A DNA stretch of 64,000 bases from Avena insularis (Eukaryota > Streptophyta > Magnoliopsida > Poales > Poaceae), in NCBI GenBank assembly GCA_023614405.1, contig CM042686.1, positions 471,294,740-471,358,739 on the forward strand, read 5' to 3'. Both the position numbers and the translations under genes were made by a program. The notes beneath the pieces were generated by a model that saw nothing but the letters and a program-made list of their open reading frames with translations, did not search any database and was not told where the DNA came from. Of the stretch, positions 25,229-37,293 are shown piece by piece (within the stretch, counting starts at the first letter, position 1; each line of letters opens with the position of its first letter).

Positions 25229-27090
25229 CGTAGGGGTTCGTAGCATGGAAAACAAAAATTTTCTATCGCATACAAACAAACAAGCCAAGATCTATCTACT
25301 AGATTGCAGCAACGAAGTCGATGGAATAACTCACCTCAAGATTCCAAAGTGTTTAACGAGAGCAGATTCTCGTGGGTGATGTAGTCGCATCTTTCCGATC
25401 TCAAGATCGCAGACGATCCTTCCGCGCCACGTTCGCAGCGCCCCTGCAATGGTCACACGCTCGTACTGACGACGAAGACCTTCCTCTCCTTGTTCCAAAG
25501 CAGCAGCGGAGGTTGTAGCACTCTCCTCTTGATTCCGCAAAGACAACGGCGTGGTACCGGAGGTAGAGGGAAATCCCAGGCTTCACTTAAGCCAAAAGTA
25601 GTATGGTGGAGCTTATGAGAGAGGCTAGTAGTGGTCTAGTAATTAGACACACCAATTAGAAGGCTCTAAACCAATTAGAAGGCTCTAAACCTAATAGCTC
25701 TAAACCGGGTCTAGATCTAGGGTTTAGTTTAGAGGATAGGAAACTTGTGTCTAGGAGGGGAGCCCCGCCTCCCTTTATAGGTGGGAGGGTCATGCCAAGG
25801 GGAGGAGTCCTCCCCAAGTCGGCCTTGGGAGGCGCGCCGCCAAGGGACTCCTCCCCAAGTCGGTCTCCACCTCCTCCTCTTTTCCCACTTCCCAAAACTG
25901 CTTGACTTTCAAACTAGCCGTTTGACTTTTCAATTTAGGATTTAAATAAATCCTTTATTTGGGACAGCAAGAACACTTAGTACATGATGCAATCATTCCA
26001 ATATGTAATGACACATTCATGTACCCTTCCCCTCCGAGTGCCGACATTCCGGGACCTTCTAGAATGTTCCCGATGAAAACACCTAATCATTCCGCTACTC
26101 AAACGGAACTTTCCTTATATGAATCTTATTCTCCGGACCATTCCGGATCACCTCGTGATATCCGGATCCCATCCGAGACTCGAACAACATTCGGTCTCTT
26201 TCTCATAATACCATAACTACTCAAACAACGTCAATCCTTAAGTGTGTCTCCCTACGGTTCGTGAATTATGCGGACATGATCGAGACACTTCTCCAATAAC
26301 CAATAGAGGAATCTGGAAATTCATATGGCTCCACATATTTCTACGATTACTTTGCGATCGAATGAACCACTTACATACGATACCAATTTCCCTTTGTCTC
26401 ACGATATGTTACTTATCCGAGGTTATGATCGCCGGTATCTCGCATACCTAGTTCATCCTCGTTCTTGATAAGTACTCTTTTCTCGCTCCGTGATATGTGA
26501 TCCCTTGTGACCAAATCACATGCTTGCAAGCTAATTGGATGACATTTCACCGAGAGGCCAGAGAATATCTATCCGTCATGTGGATGGACAAATCCCACTC
26601 TTGATCCATGTGTTTCAACCAATACTTTCCTAACACTCAATGCCACCTTTATAGCCACCACATTACGGTGTGGTGTTTGATGACATCAAAGCATCCATCC
26701 AAAGAAAGGTGATATGCATGATCTCATGGTCGAAGGAATTAGGTTACTATGTATCAGAAAGCATATAGCAATTGAACTATTGAAATGACTTGATCTTTAT
26801 GCTACGCTTATCTATAGGAGTATGTCCACCATATCATTCTCCTAACGATATGATCTTGTTGTTGATAACATCTCAATGTTCATGACAAAGAAACCACATC
26901 ATCAATCAACCAACAAGCTAGTGAAGTATAGAGGCTATACTAGGGACTTCAAATTAAGTTTACAAATCACACAAGTATTAATGGTTTCCTTGTTAATACT
27001 ATTATAGCATGAATGTAAACATTTATCATAAACACAAAGATATATAATAATAACCACATTTATTATTACCTCTAGGGCATATCTCCAACA
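25229..27090 (-). repeat. 5' LTR of the Angela/BARE-type element
   Basis: 1,862 bp. Its terminal TG has become CG on the inner side, while the outer end keeps TGTTGG. It differs from its partner by scattered small indels. Confidence 0.95.
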
Positions 27091-27095
27091 CCGGG

Positions 27096-27553
27096 AGCTT
27101 CGCCAGATGCAGGGGATGCAGGAGCAGAGAGGCGGTGAGATAGACGGGCTCAAGATTAGGCCAGAAAGTGGTCCCCATTTCCTCCTTATCTGGGCATTAT
27201 CGGTGAGAACATTGCTATTTATGTTGCCACGTCCTTGTGCAGCACCTAAAATAAGTTGCTGCTTCGTGGAGTGTGGCAGCTTAAATAATTTATTTATGTG
27301 CCACTTACATTCCGTCGTATTTGGAGACCTCCTGCCCCTCAGCAATCGTGGAACCGGTGGATCCTTGTTTTCAGATAGCAGTGGCACAATCACAATTTCG
27401 GATTCAACTACTGACTCGGGCGTTTCCAAACCCTAAGTCGTGGTACATTTTACTCAGAGAACGTGGGTAGATTGTTTCACCCAGCAACGCGCCACACACA
27501 GAGCGATCAGAATTTAACATAATTACATATATAGGTTCAAGTTCAACACATTA
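27096..27553. other. Flank between the copia element and the 248-residue gene
   Basis: Continues the sequence interrupted at 18,254. Overlapping frames on both strands have no recognisable domain. Part may be the 3' untranslated region of the minus-strand gene that ends at 27,554. Confidence 0.4.
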
Positions 27554-28484
27554 CTATGCATCTTCATTGCCAATTTTCTTCCATACCGGTGCCAAGCCTT
27601 CACGTCCAATGGCTTCTTCATTTCCTGCCTTCTTCCTCTTCCTCGGTGCCAATTTTCTTAGCTTCACATACTTTGCATCGCCGGGACAATGGGCACTAGA
27701 ATCGTGTTCATCATCATCTTTCCACTCATTTTTAATTTCTTCGGGCAGCAAAATGACATCTTTCCACTCGTTTTTAATTTCTTTGGGTAGCAAAATGACT
27801 GACCCGGCAGTCATGTTTCTAACCTTGCGGCGCTTCCTGTCAAAGAAACAAGACTGTTACATAACTGCCCAATATCTACAAAGTAAATAAAACAAAAATT
27901 ACAATTCAGCACAAATATGCGAACCCCAAGAGACCTTTGCTTACCAGGAGCTAATTGGGTTCGAGCAACCACCCTGTCCAAGAATAGAAGGACGACTCCC
28001 AGTTGCAGCAGCTTCCACATCCAGTACATCACATTTCAGCTCAAACATGGCAGCCGAAGCACACCTTTTCATCAACCCAATTAGCTGACTGTCACACGTT
28101 ATAGGAACCATGATGCCACGTTCATCCATGAAGCTGAACTTTGCAGTCTGCTTCGGCCATAATTCAACATGATTACGCAGAGCAGCAACCATACTAGATA
28201 TAGTGCGGATTTGCGTAGGCGCTTCTTCCATCGTGAAACAATGGTGTCCATACCTCTTGCCCTTAGAGTCGTACCTATAGAGGACTACCATAACCAGGTA
28301 AGGGGGTCCACGCAGATCCCACTTGACAGAAAACGGTGGACAAAATATGTTTGTCAGTGTTGGGCTAACAAACAATTTGAGGTTCAGTAGCTAGCTACCA
28401 GTTGTAACTAGTGCGAATAGCAAAGAGAAGGGTAGATCACCCGCTTGTAGACAAAACTTCTTTCTTGATAGTAGGATCTGCCAT
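27554..28484 (-). CDS. Unrecognised 248-residue protein, three exons
   Basis: Exons 28,484-28,441, 28,364-27,945 and 27,836-27,554 join in frame (44+420+283=747 nt) with GT-AG introns (GTGATC, GTAAGC; TTAG, GACAG). The start ATG lies in a short first exon (MADPTIKKEVLSTSG). Exon 2 carries a compact soluble region with VKWDLRGPPYLVMVVLYRYD, GHHCFTMEEAPTQIRTISSM and FSFMDERGIMVPITCDSQL, which resembles a small ubiquitin- or PB1-like fold, but that is only a guess. Exon 3 has two tandem 14-residue copies of VILLP(K/E)EIKNEWKD, then a Lys/Arg-rich likely nuclear localisation stretch (RKLAPRKRKKAG). No transposase motifs are visible. It sits between two retrotransposon blocks. It could be a host gene or a captured transposon gene. 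Confidence 0.6.
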
Positions 28485-28982
28485 CCTCCGAGATGCTTGG
28501 CTCGTTGGCAGCGGAGGCGGGCTAGAGCCTCGCAACGGCGGCTACGGCATGTGCCATTAGAGCTCGGGATCAGCGACTGGGTGCAGCAACTGGGCACAGC
28601 AACTTGGCACCGAAAGTCAAATATCCGAAGGGATCATCCTGCCTGGAGGGTGGATTCCGACGCCACCGGTGCTAGGGGAAAGCTGGGAATGGATTTGTGA
28701 AATTGGTCAACGCATCCAATCCACTCAGCTACTCGATTTGCCTAAGAGGTTGCCGCGTTGGTGCCCGCATCGCGGACAGATGACCGACATGAGGGTCCCG
28801 ACCGTCTACTTCAGGGGGCAGTTTAACGGAATGTTTGAATTTGGCAGGGGTGAGATGAGTTTGCCTCGAAATGGCCCCTCTCACTAGTTGGCGGCCCAAC
28901 TTTTTGAAACGCGGTAATTTCAGGCAACTTAGGTACCGCCATGCGCTGGCCTGCGAACTTTGGTACCACAGACGAACAAGCC
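28485..28982. other. Upstream region of the 248-residue gene
   Basis: GC-rich near the start codon, with no convincing TATA box and no other gene. Confidence 0.4.
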
Positions 28983-29297
28983 CTAACGGGAGGGGCTTTT
29001 CATGAACTTACCCTTGAAGACCGAAAAGCGCTGTCAATGCTCGAGAGAGCGTGGTTGATGTAGACGAGTCGACCTCAAGGTCGTGATGAAGTCCTTGCAC
29101 TCCTGTGGCTCCAATGACTTGTAGTGCCTCAAGTGTGACACCTCGCAGGGAGTTACATGCATCTGGTGCCTGGCGATGACTCCCTCTTCCCCGATCCAGC
29201 AGAAGTTGCGGAAGTAGAGCTCCTGGATCCGAATCCCAAGAAGACGACGGGCCTCATGGTGAAGATGTCTCTGCTCAGGACTTGGGACCATGGTCAC

Positions 29298-29351
<54 letters not shown>

Positions 29352-30426
29352 CAATTGGAGGTCTCCCCAAAAGTGAGGAAACCTTTATTGAATATTGTGT
29401 GTATTTTCTAGTCAAAATACCCCCACTATATATAGGGGGAGGAGAGGTACTACCTCCCTCAAAGTCCTGGGGTGGGACTAAAGGAGGGGAGAGGGGGGCA
29501 GCTGCCGACCGGCCCTGGTGGGCCCCACGCGGGGGCTAAGGCCCAGCCGGACACCCATTCCTCCTTTCTCCTCTTGTCTTTCCCTCATGGGCCCTTCTCC
29601 CTCCAGAATTTGGCCCATTAAGGATTTTTTGACCTTTAATTGATTTCTCTTTTATTAAATAATTATGAATAAATGATTAAATCAATATTTAACATTCATT
29701 CACATATTATTCAATCTTTGTGGTCATGGAACACCTTCCACTTGCACTTCGGACATCCTCCGGACTTACCGAACCCTTCTGGTTTTCTCTCTTTCTATTC
29801 TTCTACGATTCTACCGATCCTATAAACACTCTCTAAGCATCATCAAGCCCTTAAGCGTGATACCCCACGGTTCGGGAACACTCCAGACATGGTTGGGACA
29901 CTCCCGGACCAATGATCAACAGAGGGACCTGGATGGCCATGTGACCCCTGTGCATTCCACAAAAATCTTTCATTGTTTGAACCGTGACTGTCGCGTCTTA
30001 TTCCTTTTGTCTCTCGATACTTGCATTACCCAAGATCTGATCAATGATATCACCATGTCGGGTTCAATCTCGTTACCAAACAATGCTACCTGACTCGTTC
30101 CGACAAGTGATATCCCTGTGATCAAATCACACGCAGCGCAACTATTGGATATAACTTCTCCGAGTGGGCCCTCAAGTATATTTCTGTCACGCGGATGGAC
30201 AAATCCCGCTCTTGACATATATTGCCTCTACTGTTCCTCCGAATACCCGAACACACCTTTATGATCACTGTATTACCAAGTGACGCTTGATGCTATCTAA
30301 GAACTCTCGAGAGACAGTGATTGATATAGCCTCACGGTCTAAGGAATAGTCTACTAGGTATATTCTAATCATTGTAACTTCAACTTCGTGACATGATCGG
30401 GTCATGATGTTTAGGTTGGGTATTAG
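28983..30426 (-). repeat. Truncated copia-type LTR (same family as the solo LTR at 31,975)
   Basis: Matches 32,054-33,545 closely but lacks about 80 bp at its left end and about 260 bp at its right end. Its right edge is cut exactly where the plus-strand LTR at 30,427 begins, so it was the insertion target of that element. Confidence 0.8.
29300..29347. repeat. (GA)n microsatellite inside the LTR
   Basis: About 48 bp of uninterrupted GA. The homologous tract in the solo LTR is about 62 bp. Confidence 0.95.
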
Positions 30427-31974
30427 TGTTGGATATATGCCCAAGAGGCAATAATAAAGTGGTTATTATTATATATTTGTGTTTATGATAAATGTTTACA
30501 TCCCATGCTATAATTGTATTATGAGGAAACACTAATACTTGTGTGTTTTGTAAAAATAAGATAGTCCCTAGTAAGCCACTTGTCGAGACTAGCTTGTTGA
30601 TTAATAGATGATCATGGTTTCCTAATCATATACATTGGATGTTATTAATAACAAGATCATATCATTAGGAGAATGATGTGATGGACACACACCATAGTAA
30701 GCATAGCATAAGATCAAGTCATTAAGTTCATTTTGCTACAAGATTTCAAATACATAGTAACCTAATCCTTTGACCATGAGATTGTGTTAATCACCATCAT
30801 CGGATGAGTGCTTTGATGACATCAAACACCGCTTCGTAACTTGGTAATTATAAATGTGGCATTAGGTATTCTGAAAGTATGTGTTGAAGCGCATGGATCA
30901 AGACTAGGATTTGTCCATCCATATGACGGATAAATATGCTATGGGCCCTCTCGGTGGAATGTCATCTAATTAGCTTGCAAGCATGTGACTAGTTCACAAG
31001 GGATGACATATCATGGAACGAGTAAAGAGTACTTATCGGTAATGAGGTTGAACTAGGTATGGAGATACCAATGATCGAACCTCGGATAAGTAGAGTATCG
31101 CGTGACAAAGGGAATTGGTTTCGTATGTAAATGGTTCTATCAATCACGAAGTCATCGTTGAATATGTGGGAGCCATTATGGATCTCCAGGTCCCGTTATT
31201 GGTTATTGATCGGAGAGGAGTCTCGATCATGTCTGCATAGTTCACGAACCGTAGGGTGACACACTTAAGGTTCGATGTTGTTTAGGTAGATATGGAATAC
31301 GAGTTGGAGACCGGATGTTGTTCGGAGTCTCGAATTGGATCCAGGACATCACGAGGAGATCTGGAATTGTCTGGAGAATAAGATTCATATAATGGAGATC
31401 AATTTCTGTGTTTTGGAAACATTTCAGAGTATTATATGGAGCTTCTAAAAGGTTTTAGACAGTTTCGGAAGGTTTTTGAAGGTTCCATAGAGTTTGCTTG
31501 AAAACCAAGAAAGAAAAGGGGAATACTTGGGGGGAAGGAAACTCCCCCTCCCCTTGTGCGTCGGCCCTAAAGGGCCAAGGGGGCAGCCCTAGGCCGCACC
31601 CCCTCTATATAAAGAGGGGTGGGGGCGCCTCCCTTCTTGCCCCTTCCACCCAAACCCTAGCTACCACTCCCCCCTCCTCTTTCCTCCTTCTACGGCTTAG
31701 GCGAAGCCCTGCAGGAACTCTTCTCCACCACCACCACCATGCCATCGTGCTGCTGGGATTCCGTGGAGATCTACCACTTTCGCTGCCTGCTGGAACGGGG
31801 AGAGGATAGTCTACATCGAGCCGTACTTGTGACTAAGTGCGGAAGCGCTGCCAGAACATGGCATCGGAAGGATCGTCTACTCGATCTTGAGATCGGCAAG
31901 TGATTGTCTACATCAACCACGAGATCCGATCTCGAAAAAGGCTTTGGATCTACAAGGGTTAGTACAAATCTATC

Positions 31975-32385
31975 TGTAGGGGTTCCGCATATGAAAACAA
32001 TAAATTTTTACCCTACGCCCCTGAACCCCTGATGTTGCCAGAACCTATCTATTAGTAATACAGTAACGGGGAGGCTTTTTGCGAACTTACCCTTGAAGAC
32101 CGAAAAGCATTATCAACGCTCAGGAGAGCGTGGTTGATGTAGACAAGCCGAAGCCGACCTCAAGGTCGTGATGAAGTCCTTGCGCTCCAGCGGCTCCAAC
32201 GACTTGAGTGCCTCAAGTGTGACACCTCGTGGGGAGTTACACACGTTCGGTGCCTGACGATGACTACCGCTTCTGCGATCCAGCAGCAGTTGCGAAAGTA
32301 GATCTCCTGGATCCGAATCCCGCAGCGCGACGGTGCTCCACGGTGAAGATGTCTCTCGTTCGCGCAGTCCAAACTTGGGACCAAG

Positions 32386-32456
<71 letters not shown>

Positions 32457-33806
32457 CAATTGGAGGTCTTCCCAAAAGTGAGAAGACCTTTATTGAATAT
32501 TGTGTGTATTTATCTGGCCAAATACCCCTACTATATATATAGGGGGAGGGGAGGTACTACCTCCCTCAAAGTCCCGGTGTGGGACTAAAGGAGGAGGAGG
32601 TGGGGGGAGGCGCCGCCGGCCACCCCTCCATGGGCCCCACGTGGGGGGCTGGCCCAATAGGGCCGCCGGCCACCCCCTTGGCCCCTCCTAGGGGTTCGGG
32701 CCCCTCTTGGGCCCTTTCCCCTCCGGAATTGGCCCATTAAGCCCTTTGACCATTTAATTGATTTTCTCTTTTATTAAATAATTATGAATAAATGATTAAA
32801 TCAATATTTAACATTCATTCACATATTATTCAATCTCCGTGGTTATGGAACACCTTCCATCTCCACTCCGGACATCCTCCGGACTTACCGAAACCCTTCC
32901 GGTTTTCTCTCAACTATTCTTCGGCGATTCTTCCGATCCTATAAACACTCTCTAAGCATCATCAAACCCTTAAGCGTGATACCCTACAGTTCAGGAACAC
33001 TCCAGACATGGTCAGGACACTCCTGGACCAATGATCAACAGAGGGACCTGGATGGCCATGTGACCCCTGTGCGTTCCACGAAGATCTTTTGTCGTTTAAA
33101 CCGGGACGGTCGTGTCTTATTCCCTTTGTCTCTCGATACTTGCATTGCCCGAGATCTGATCAATGACATCACCATGTCGTGTTCCATCTCGTTACCGAAC
33201 AATGCTACTTGACTCGTTCCGACAAGTGATATCCCTGTGATCAAATCACACGCTACGCATCTATTGGATATAACTTCTTCGAGTGGGACCTTGAGTATCT
33301 TTCCATCCCGTGGACGGACAAATCCCGCTCTTGACATATATTGCCTCTACGGTTTCCTTCGAGTACCTGAACACACCTTTATAACCACTGTATTACCAAG
33401 TGGCGCTTGATGCTATCTAAGCACTCTCGAGAGACAGTGATTGATATAGCCTCACGGTATAAGGAATAGTCTACGAGGATCCATTTCTAATCATCATAAC
33501 TTGAACTTCGTGACATGATCAGGTCACGATGTTTAGGTTGGTTATTGGTTCATCATCTCATTCTCAGAATGAGTTGACTCCATTTCCAACTAGCATAAAT
33601 GCCACATGATCAGGAAACATGATCATCTGTTGACCAATGAACCAGTGATTAGAGTTTCACTGAGAACTCCTGGTTGTTTATATATCACACTTGTATTGAT
33701 GTTTTCACTCAATACAGTTATAGCATGATATAAAACTTAATCATAAACTTTATGAAATATGATAATAGTCCTTATTACTATTTGTCTCTATGGCATATTT
33801 CCAACA
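31975..33806 (-). mobile_element. Solo LTR of a copia-type element
   Basis: Starts tgtaggggttccgcatatga and ends tggcatatttccaaca, 1,832 bp. It is flanked by a perfect 5-bp duplication CTATC (31,970-31,974 and 33,807-33,811). It has no internal domain, so it formed by LTR-LTR recombination. It is nested in the plus-strand LTR at 30,427. It holds a GA microsatellite (32,391-32,452). Confidence 0.92.
32391..32452. repeat. (GA)n microsatellite inside the solo LTR
   Basis: About 62 bp of GA, at the same LTR position as the tract at 29,300. Confidence 0.95.
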
Positions 33807-33920
33807 CTATCTCGTTGCACTTATCTCATAGATTAGATCTTGGCTTTTCCATAGATTAGATCTTGGTTTTGTTTGTTCTTGCGGTAGAATTTTTTGTTTT
33901 CCCTGCTACGAACCCATCAA

Positions 33921-33931
33921 TGGTATCAGAG
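33921..33931 (+). promoter_or_regulatory. Primer-binding site of the truncated copia element
   Basis: TGGTATCAGAG, complementary to the 3' end of initiator tRNA-Met, one base after the LTR end. Confidence 0.85.
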
Positions 33932-34689
33932 TTGTGTCTATGCGTAGATCTGTTGCACGAGTAGAACACAATGGTTTTTTGGGCGTTGATGCTTTTGTTG
34001 TCGTTGTCTTCGTGTGTACTTTGCATCTTGCGGGATAGTGGGATGAAGCGGCTCGAGTTAACCTTACATGTCATCGCACATGAGACTTGCTCCATGCTTG
34101 ACGTGCAACTTGTATTGCATAAGTGGCTTTGCGGGTGTCTGTCTCTTCCACCATAGTTAAGATTAAATTTAAAATTAGCATCTGACAACACTTGTATCAG
34201 CGTTGTGGTTCTTGTTCGTAGGTAAGATCGGTTCTTACTCGAAATCCCCAAGCCACGTAAAATATGCAAAGAAAATTAGAGGCGTCTAACTTGTTTTTGC
34301 AGGGGCATGTCATGTGATATGGCCACGATGTGATTGTGAATATATTTGATGTATGCAATGATCCTTATTGTAATATGGCAACCGACAGGAGCCTAATGGT
34401 TGTCTTTAATTCTGTTAAGACATGTGTGTCTATTCATCATGTAATAGCTTTATTCTAAGTAGTTGTTATAGTTACTATTAGTGATGGATAACCATGAAGC
34501 GGCGCCACTGACCTTGACGCTACGCTGGTGATGATGGAGATCATGTCCGTGCTTTGGAGATGGAGATCAAAGGCATAAGAAGAAAGGTCATATCATGTCA
34601 CGTATTATGAATTGCATGTGATGTTTATTCTTTATGCATCTTGTATTGCTTAGATCGTGACGATAGCATTATAAGATGATCCCTCTTAC

Positions 34690-35372
34690 GTTGGTCTAAT
34701 CATCCGGGTGAAAACCTCGATATAGCTTTTGGAGCCTGATTGGACAACAACAACATTGTTGATGTTGCCACCTTCTTGGAGGTGTTGTTCTTGGAGATTG
34801 GACCCAGAGTTGGAACACGAGCCGACGACAAGCGGCATGACTCTATCCGTCGGACCCTATGTGCATCTTTGTCACGCGAACATGGTTTCTTTGGGTAACA
34901 TGGGCAGCGGATGACGGAGTATCCCGTTATGCGGCATCGTGGACGCATGGATGCACTTGATGGGCTTCGGCTGACGGTAGTAGACACGTGTGGTGATGGA
35001 CAGGGGTTGCGACATTTTAGGGTTTTTGGCATTCGGGTCACCATTAGTGGTTGGCGGATTGAGGCGAGATCTGTAATCCACAGCGTCTTCGACTCTCCGA
35101 AGCAGGGGTGCCTCGGTCTTTCCCTTCTTTGCAGAACTGGACCCCCTCCCGGACCCCCTCCCCCTCGAGAGCTTTGGTGGTTTATGGTGCCCATGTGCTT
35201 GTGTGGTTGGCTTCTAGGCCTGTTTAGTTTAGACGATGTCCGTTGTGACTCGTGTCTATCTACCGTAGTGGCATTCTTGTTTTCAGTCATGGTTGTATTG
35301 GCCTTTTATTAGTCTTGTAAATCTATCAATGGTATGAAACTTACAGCTTTTGCGTTTTCGTGAAAAAAAGTT
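34690..35372 (+). mobile_element. Probable transposon remnant, LINE-like 3' end
   Basis: Begins abruptly at the break in the copia leader. It contains GC-rich text with gggtgaaaacc and ends ...gcgttttcgtgaaaaaaag, an A-rich tail like those of grass LINEs. Similar phrasing (ggggtgaaaacccttggtct) occurs at about 39,420. No intact reverse transcriptase frame is present. The class is uncertain. Confidence 0.35.
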
Positions 35373-35890
35373 CGGAAATCCACTTTGTCTCATAGCCATA
35401 GATGCACTAATTGTTTAGAAATATCTTTTTAAATGTTAGAAAATATTCAAATAATTTTTGGTGGGTACGTCCAAACATTCTATTTCAACCACAAGGTTGG
35501 CTTGTAGATTTGTTGTAAAAATAACTTTCAAACCTTGGAGTATTCGTCATCTTTATTTGTCAAAGATAAATCTTCATGGTCATGTATACTCCTTTTGCAT
35601 CTTGCCACAGTTTTGGCCATTGGTTTTACAACACATTTTTTTGACTTGTCATCATCATAACTTAATAACAGAAAAGGTGCCGTAAAATCCGGTTGTGAAC
35701 CACAAACATAAACATGCCCTATATCTTCGATCGAGCCGAGACAAAAACAAAGCTGACCTCACACGTGTCGTCGTTCCAATTTCCGGGCACGTATGCTCCG
35801 TCCAGCGGCACGGGATGCGGCGGACCTCCGAATCCATTCCTCCGTGCTTTGAGGCGCGCCGCCAAGCGATCTCCTCTGCCGCGCAGGGAT
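35373..35890. other. Intergenic, no gene recognised
   Basis: The left part is AT-rich and the right part GC-rich, leading into the promoter-like segment at 35,902. Confidence 0.4.
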
Positions 35891-35901
35891 GCTCCCTGCA
35901 C

Positions 35902-36284
35902 TATAAGTACGGGATGCCGTGGCCGCCGGTGTCCCCTCTTTCCCTCCCAGCTCCCTGAATTCGTCCAGTCTCCGCACCGTCTTCCGCCGTTCTTCGGCCC
36001 CGAAATTTGTTTCTCGAGGGTACTGTTTCCTTTTCTTTTTGTGCACTTACATGCATTGTCTTCTATGACGCGCACAAGATTTGGGGGCAGTAGTGCAGTT
36101 TTCGAATCCGCTAGATGCAAAAGCGAACGAATTTATTTTTCTTTATTTAGGTACAGGGAGGCAGTGAGCAAACCAGTATTGTGAAGTGGACCAGCGGATT
36201 CGGAAGGAGTAATCCATACGAATCCAGTGGATGCAATCTACCTCGAACCATCACTGGTCTATCCAGGATGAGCTTATCCAAGGT
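35902..36284 (+). promoter_or_regulatory. Candidate promoter and two untranslated exons of the HAK gene
   Basis: A TATA box (ctataagtac, 35,901-35,910) sits in GC-rich, CpG-rich DNA. It is followed about 25-30 bp later by a pyrimidine-rich leader (ccctctttccctcccagctc). Possible exon ends are ttctcgag/ggtactg near 36,018, an acceptor tttatttag near 36,150 and a donor atccaag/gttggt near 36,283. No ATG frame of note is present. The next plus-strand gene is the potassium transporter at 40,169, so this may be its distal promoter with a ~4-kb leader containing introns. This is inference. Confidence 0.35.
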
Positions 36285-36499
36285 TGGTAATACACATTCT
36301 ACTACTCCCCCGATCCAAATTACTTGTCGCATATTTAGACAAAATGTTACCAACATATATTTGGATTCAACGAACCTGTGGCAATTAGTTTGGACTGGAC
36401 CAGAGGTAGTAGTGGTGTTTTTCGTAGATGTGGCATCCTATAGTCAGTCTAATCGACGAATAGCTTTGAAAAAAAATATAATGAAGTAAAAACATTCTA

Positions 36500-36629
36500 C
36501 TCCCTCCATTCGGAAATAAGGGTTGAAAAACTTATCTAGATACGCATGTATCTAGGCGCGTTTTAGTGTGTAGATACATCCGTATTTAGGCAAATTTGGG
36601 CGACACTTATTTCCAAATGGAGGAAGAAG
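36500..36629. mobile_element. Stowaway-like MITE
   Basis: Terminal inverted repeats ctccctccattcggaaataag and cttatttccaaatggaggaag, with TA on both sides (36,498 and 36,630). About 130 bp. Confidence 0.8.
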
Positions 36630-36831
36630 TAAAAAAAATATTCTTGGGTAAAGGAGGTTCAAGAAAAATAAAACAAATGCATTAGAAAAAAATGATTTTC
36701 TTCTTATTTTGTCTCTAGTTCTGATTTCATCTTCTGAGTTTTATAGTAGAATAATTATGATTTCCCCCTTTTTCAAAATGTTCTGAAATCAGAATTAAAT
36801 CATACAGTACTTACTAGTGATGTTTCTGCTA

Positions 36832-36934
36832 CTCCCTCCGATTCATATTACTTGTCGCTGAATTGGACGTATCTAGCACTAAAACATGTCTAGATACATC
36901 CATTTGAGCGACAAGTAATATGGATCGGAGGAAG
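36832..36934. mobile_element. Stowaway-like MITE
   Basis: ctccctccgattcatattac pairs with gtaatatggatcggaggaag, forming a long hairpin; flanked by TA. The left arm of a similar element (ctcccccgatccaaattact) lies alone at about 36,304-36,332. Confidence 0.85.
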
Positions 36935-37087
36935 TATTTTTTATTTGTAATATTCCCTTACTTTCATGTCGGTCTATGTCGATTGGCTTCAGGTTTGCGA
37001 AGCTTCTCACTACGTAGTCAAATATCACTTTGGAATAGTGTCGGGGGCTTATATATCCGGTTTTGATAGTTAGCAGTTTGATTTGTA

Positions 37088-37229
37088 CTCCCTCCGTTTC
37101 AAAATATAAGATATTTTAGTTTTGTGAAGCAAATGTATCTGGATGCATTTTAGTGTATAATTCGGAATGAACCTAGACACTAAAAGAGTCTAGATACGTT
37201 CGCTTCACAAAGCGAAAACTTCTTATGAG
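37088..37229. mobile_element. Degraded Stowaway-like MITE
   Basis: The left end ctccctccgtttcaaaatat is intact and preceded by TA. The right arm (ttcacaaagcgaaaacttct) is recognisable but its terminal bases are lost. Confidence 0.65.
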
Positions 37230-37293
37230 TACAACATTAGAGTTTAGGGGTGAAATCTTGACTCCTGCAGAAGTAATGGGGGTTTCCTTGTAA

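Larger units (their letters stand above)
18255..27090 (-). mobile_element. Full-length copia LTR retrotransposon, Angela/BARE1/WIS clade
   Basis: Two LTRs (18,255-20,102 and 25,229-27,090) enclose a decayed gag-pol on the minus strand. The sense LTR start TGTTGGAGATATGCCCTAGA is diagnostic of the Angela/BARE clade. The element is flanked by a perfect 5-bp duplication CCGGG (18,250-18,254 and 27,091-27,095), so both ends are original. A primer-binding site complementary to initiator tRNA-Met and a polypurine tract are present in the right places. The internal region is about 5.1 kb, near the family norm, but has stops and many small deletions, so the element is not autonomous. Confidence 0.95.
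30427..34690 (+). mobile_element. Truncated copia element (Angela/BARE-like): 5' LTR, primer-binding site and leader only
   Basis: The LTR starts TGTTGGATATATGCCCAAGA at 30,427, is split at 31,974 by a solo LTR, resumes at 33,812 and ends ...CTACGAACCCATCA at 33,919. The LTR net length is about 1,656 bp. An intact primer-binding site TGGTATCAGAG follows at 33,921. The leader to ~34,690 is homologous to the leader of the element at 18,255-27,090, read in reverse. It breaks off at gatgatccctcttacg; gag, pol and the 3' LTR are missing. The likely left target duplication is ATTAG (30,422-30,426), but its partner is not present. Confidence 0.85.

Noticed and set aside
26935..27429. 164-codon minus-strand frame
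   Set aside because: Its second half lies inside the copia LTR. The rest overlaps an opposite-strand frame and shows no domain. A GTAAGT-like site inside it is not enough.
29157..29539. Frames rich in Arg-Glu or Ser-Leu repeats (also 32,113-32,588)
   Set aside because: Translations of the GA microsatellite in an LTR.
31498..31809. 103-codon plus frame in the LTR
   Set aside because: Starts and ends inside the plus-strand copia LTR and has no homology signal.
33921..33931. tRNA-like word TGGTATCAGAG
   Set aside because: It is the retrotransposon primer-binding site, not a tRNA gene; no cloverleaf surrounds it.
35714..36184. Overlapping 133-156-codon frames on both strands
   Set aside because: GC-rich promoter-like DNA with a TATA box; composition explains the open frames.
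36302..36332. Another MITE starting ctcccccgatccaaattact
   Set aside because: Only one arm is present, so it is a fragment at most.
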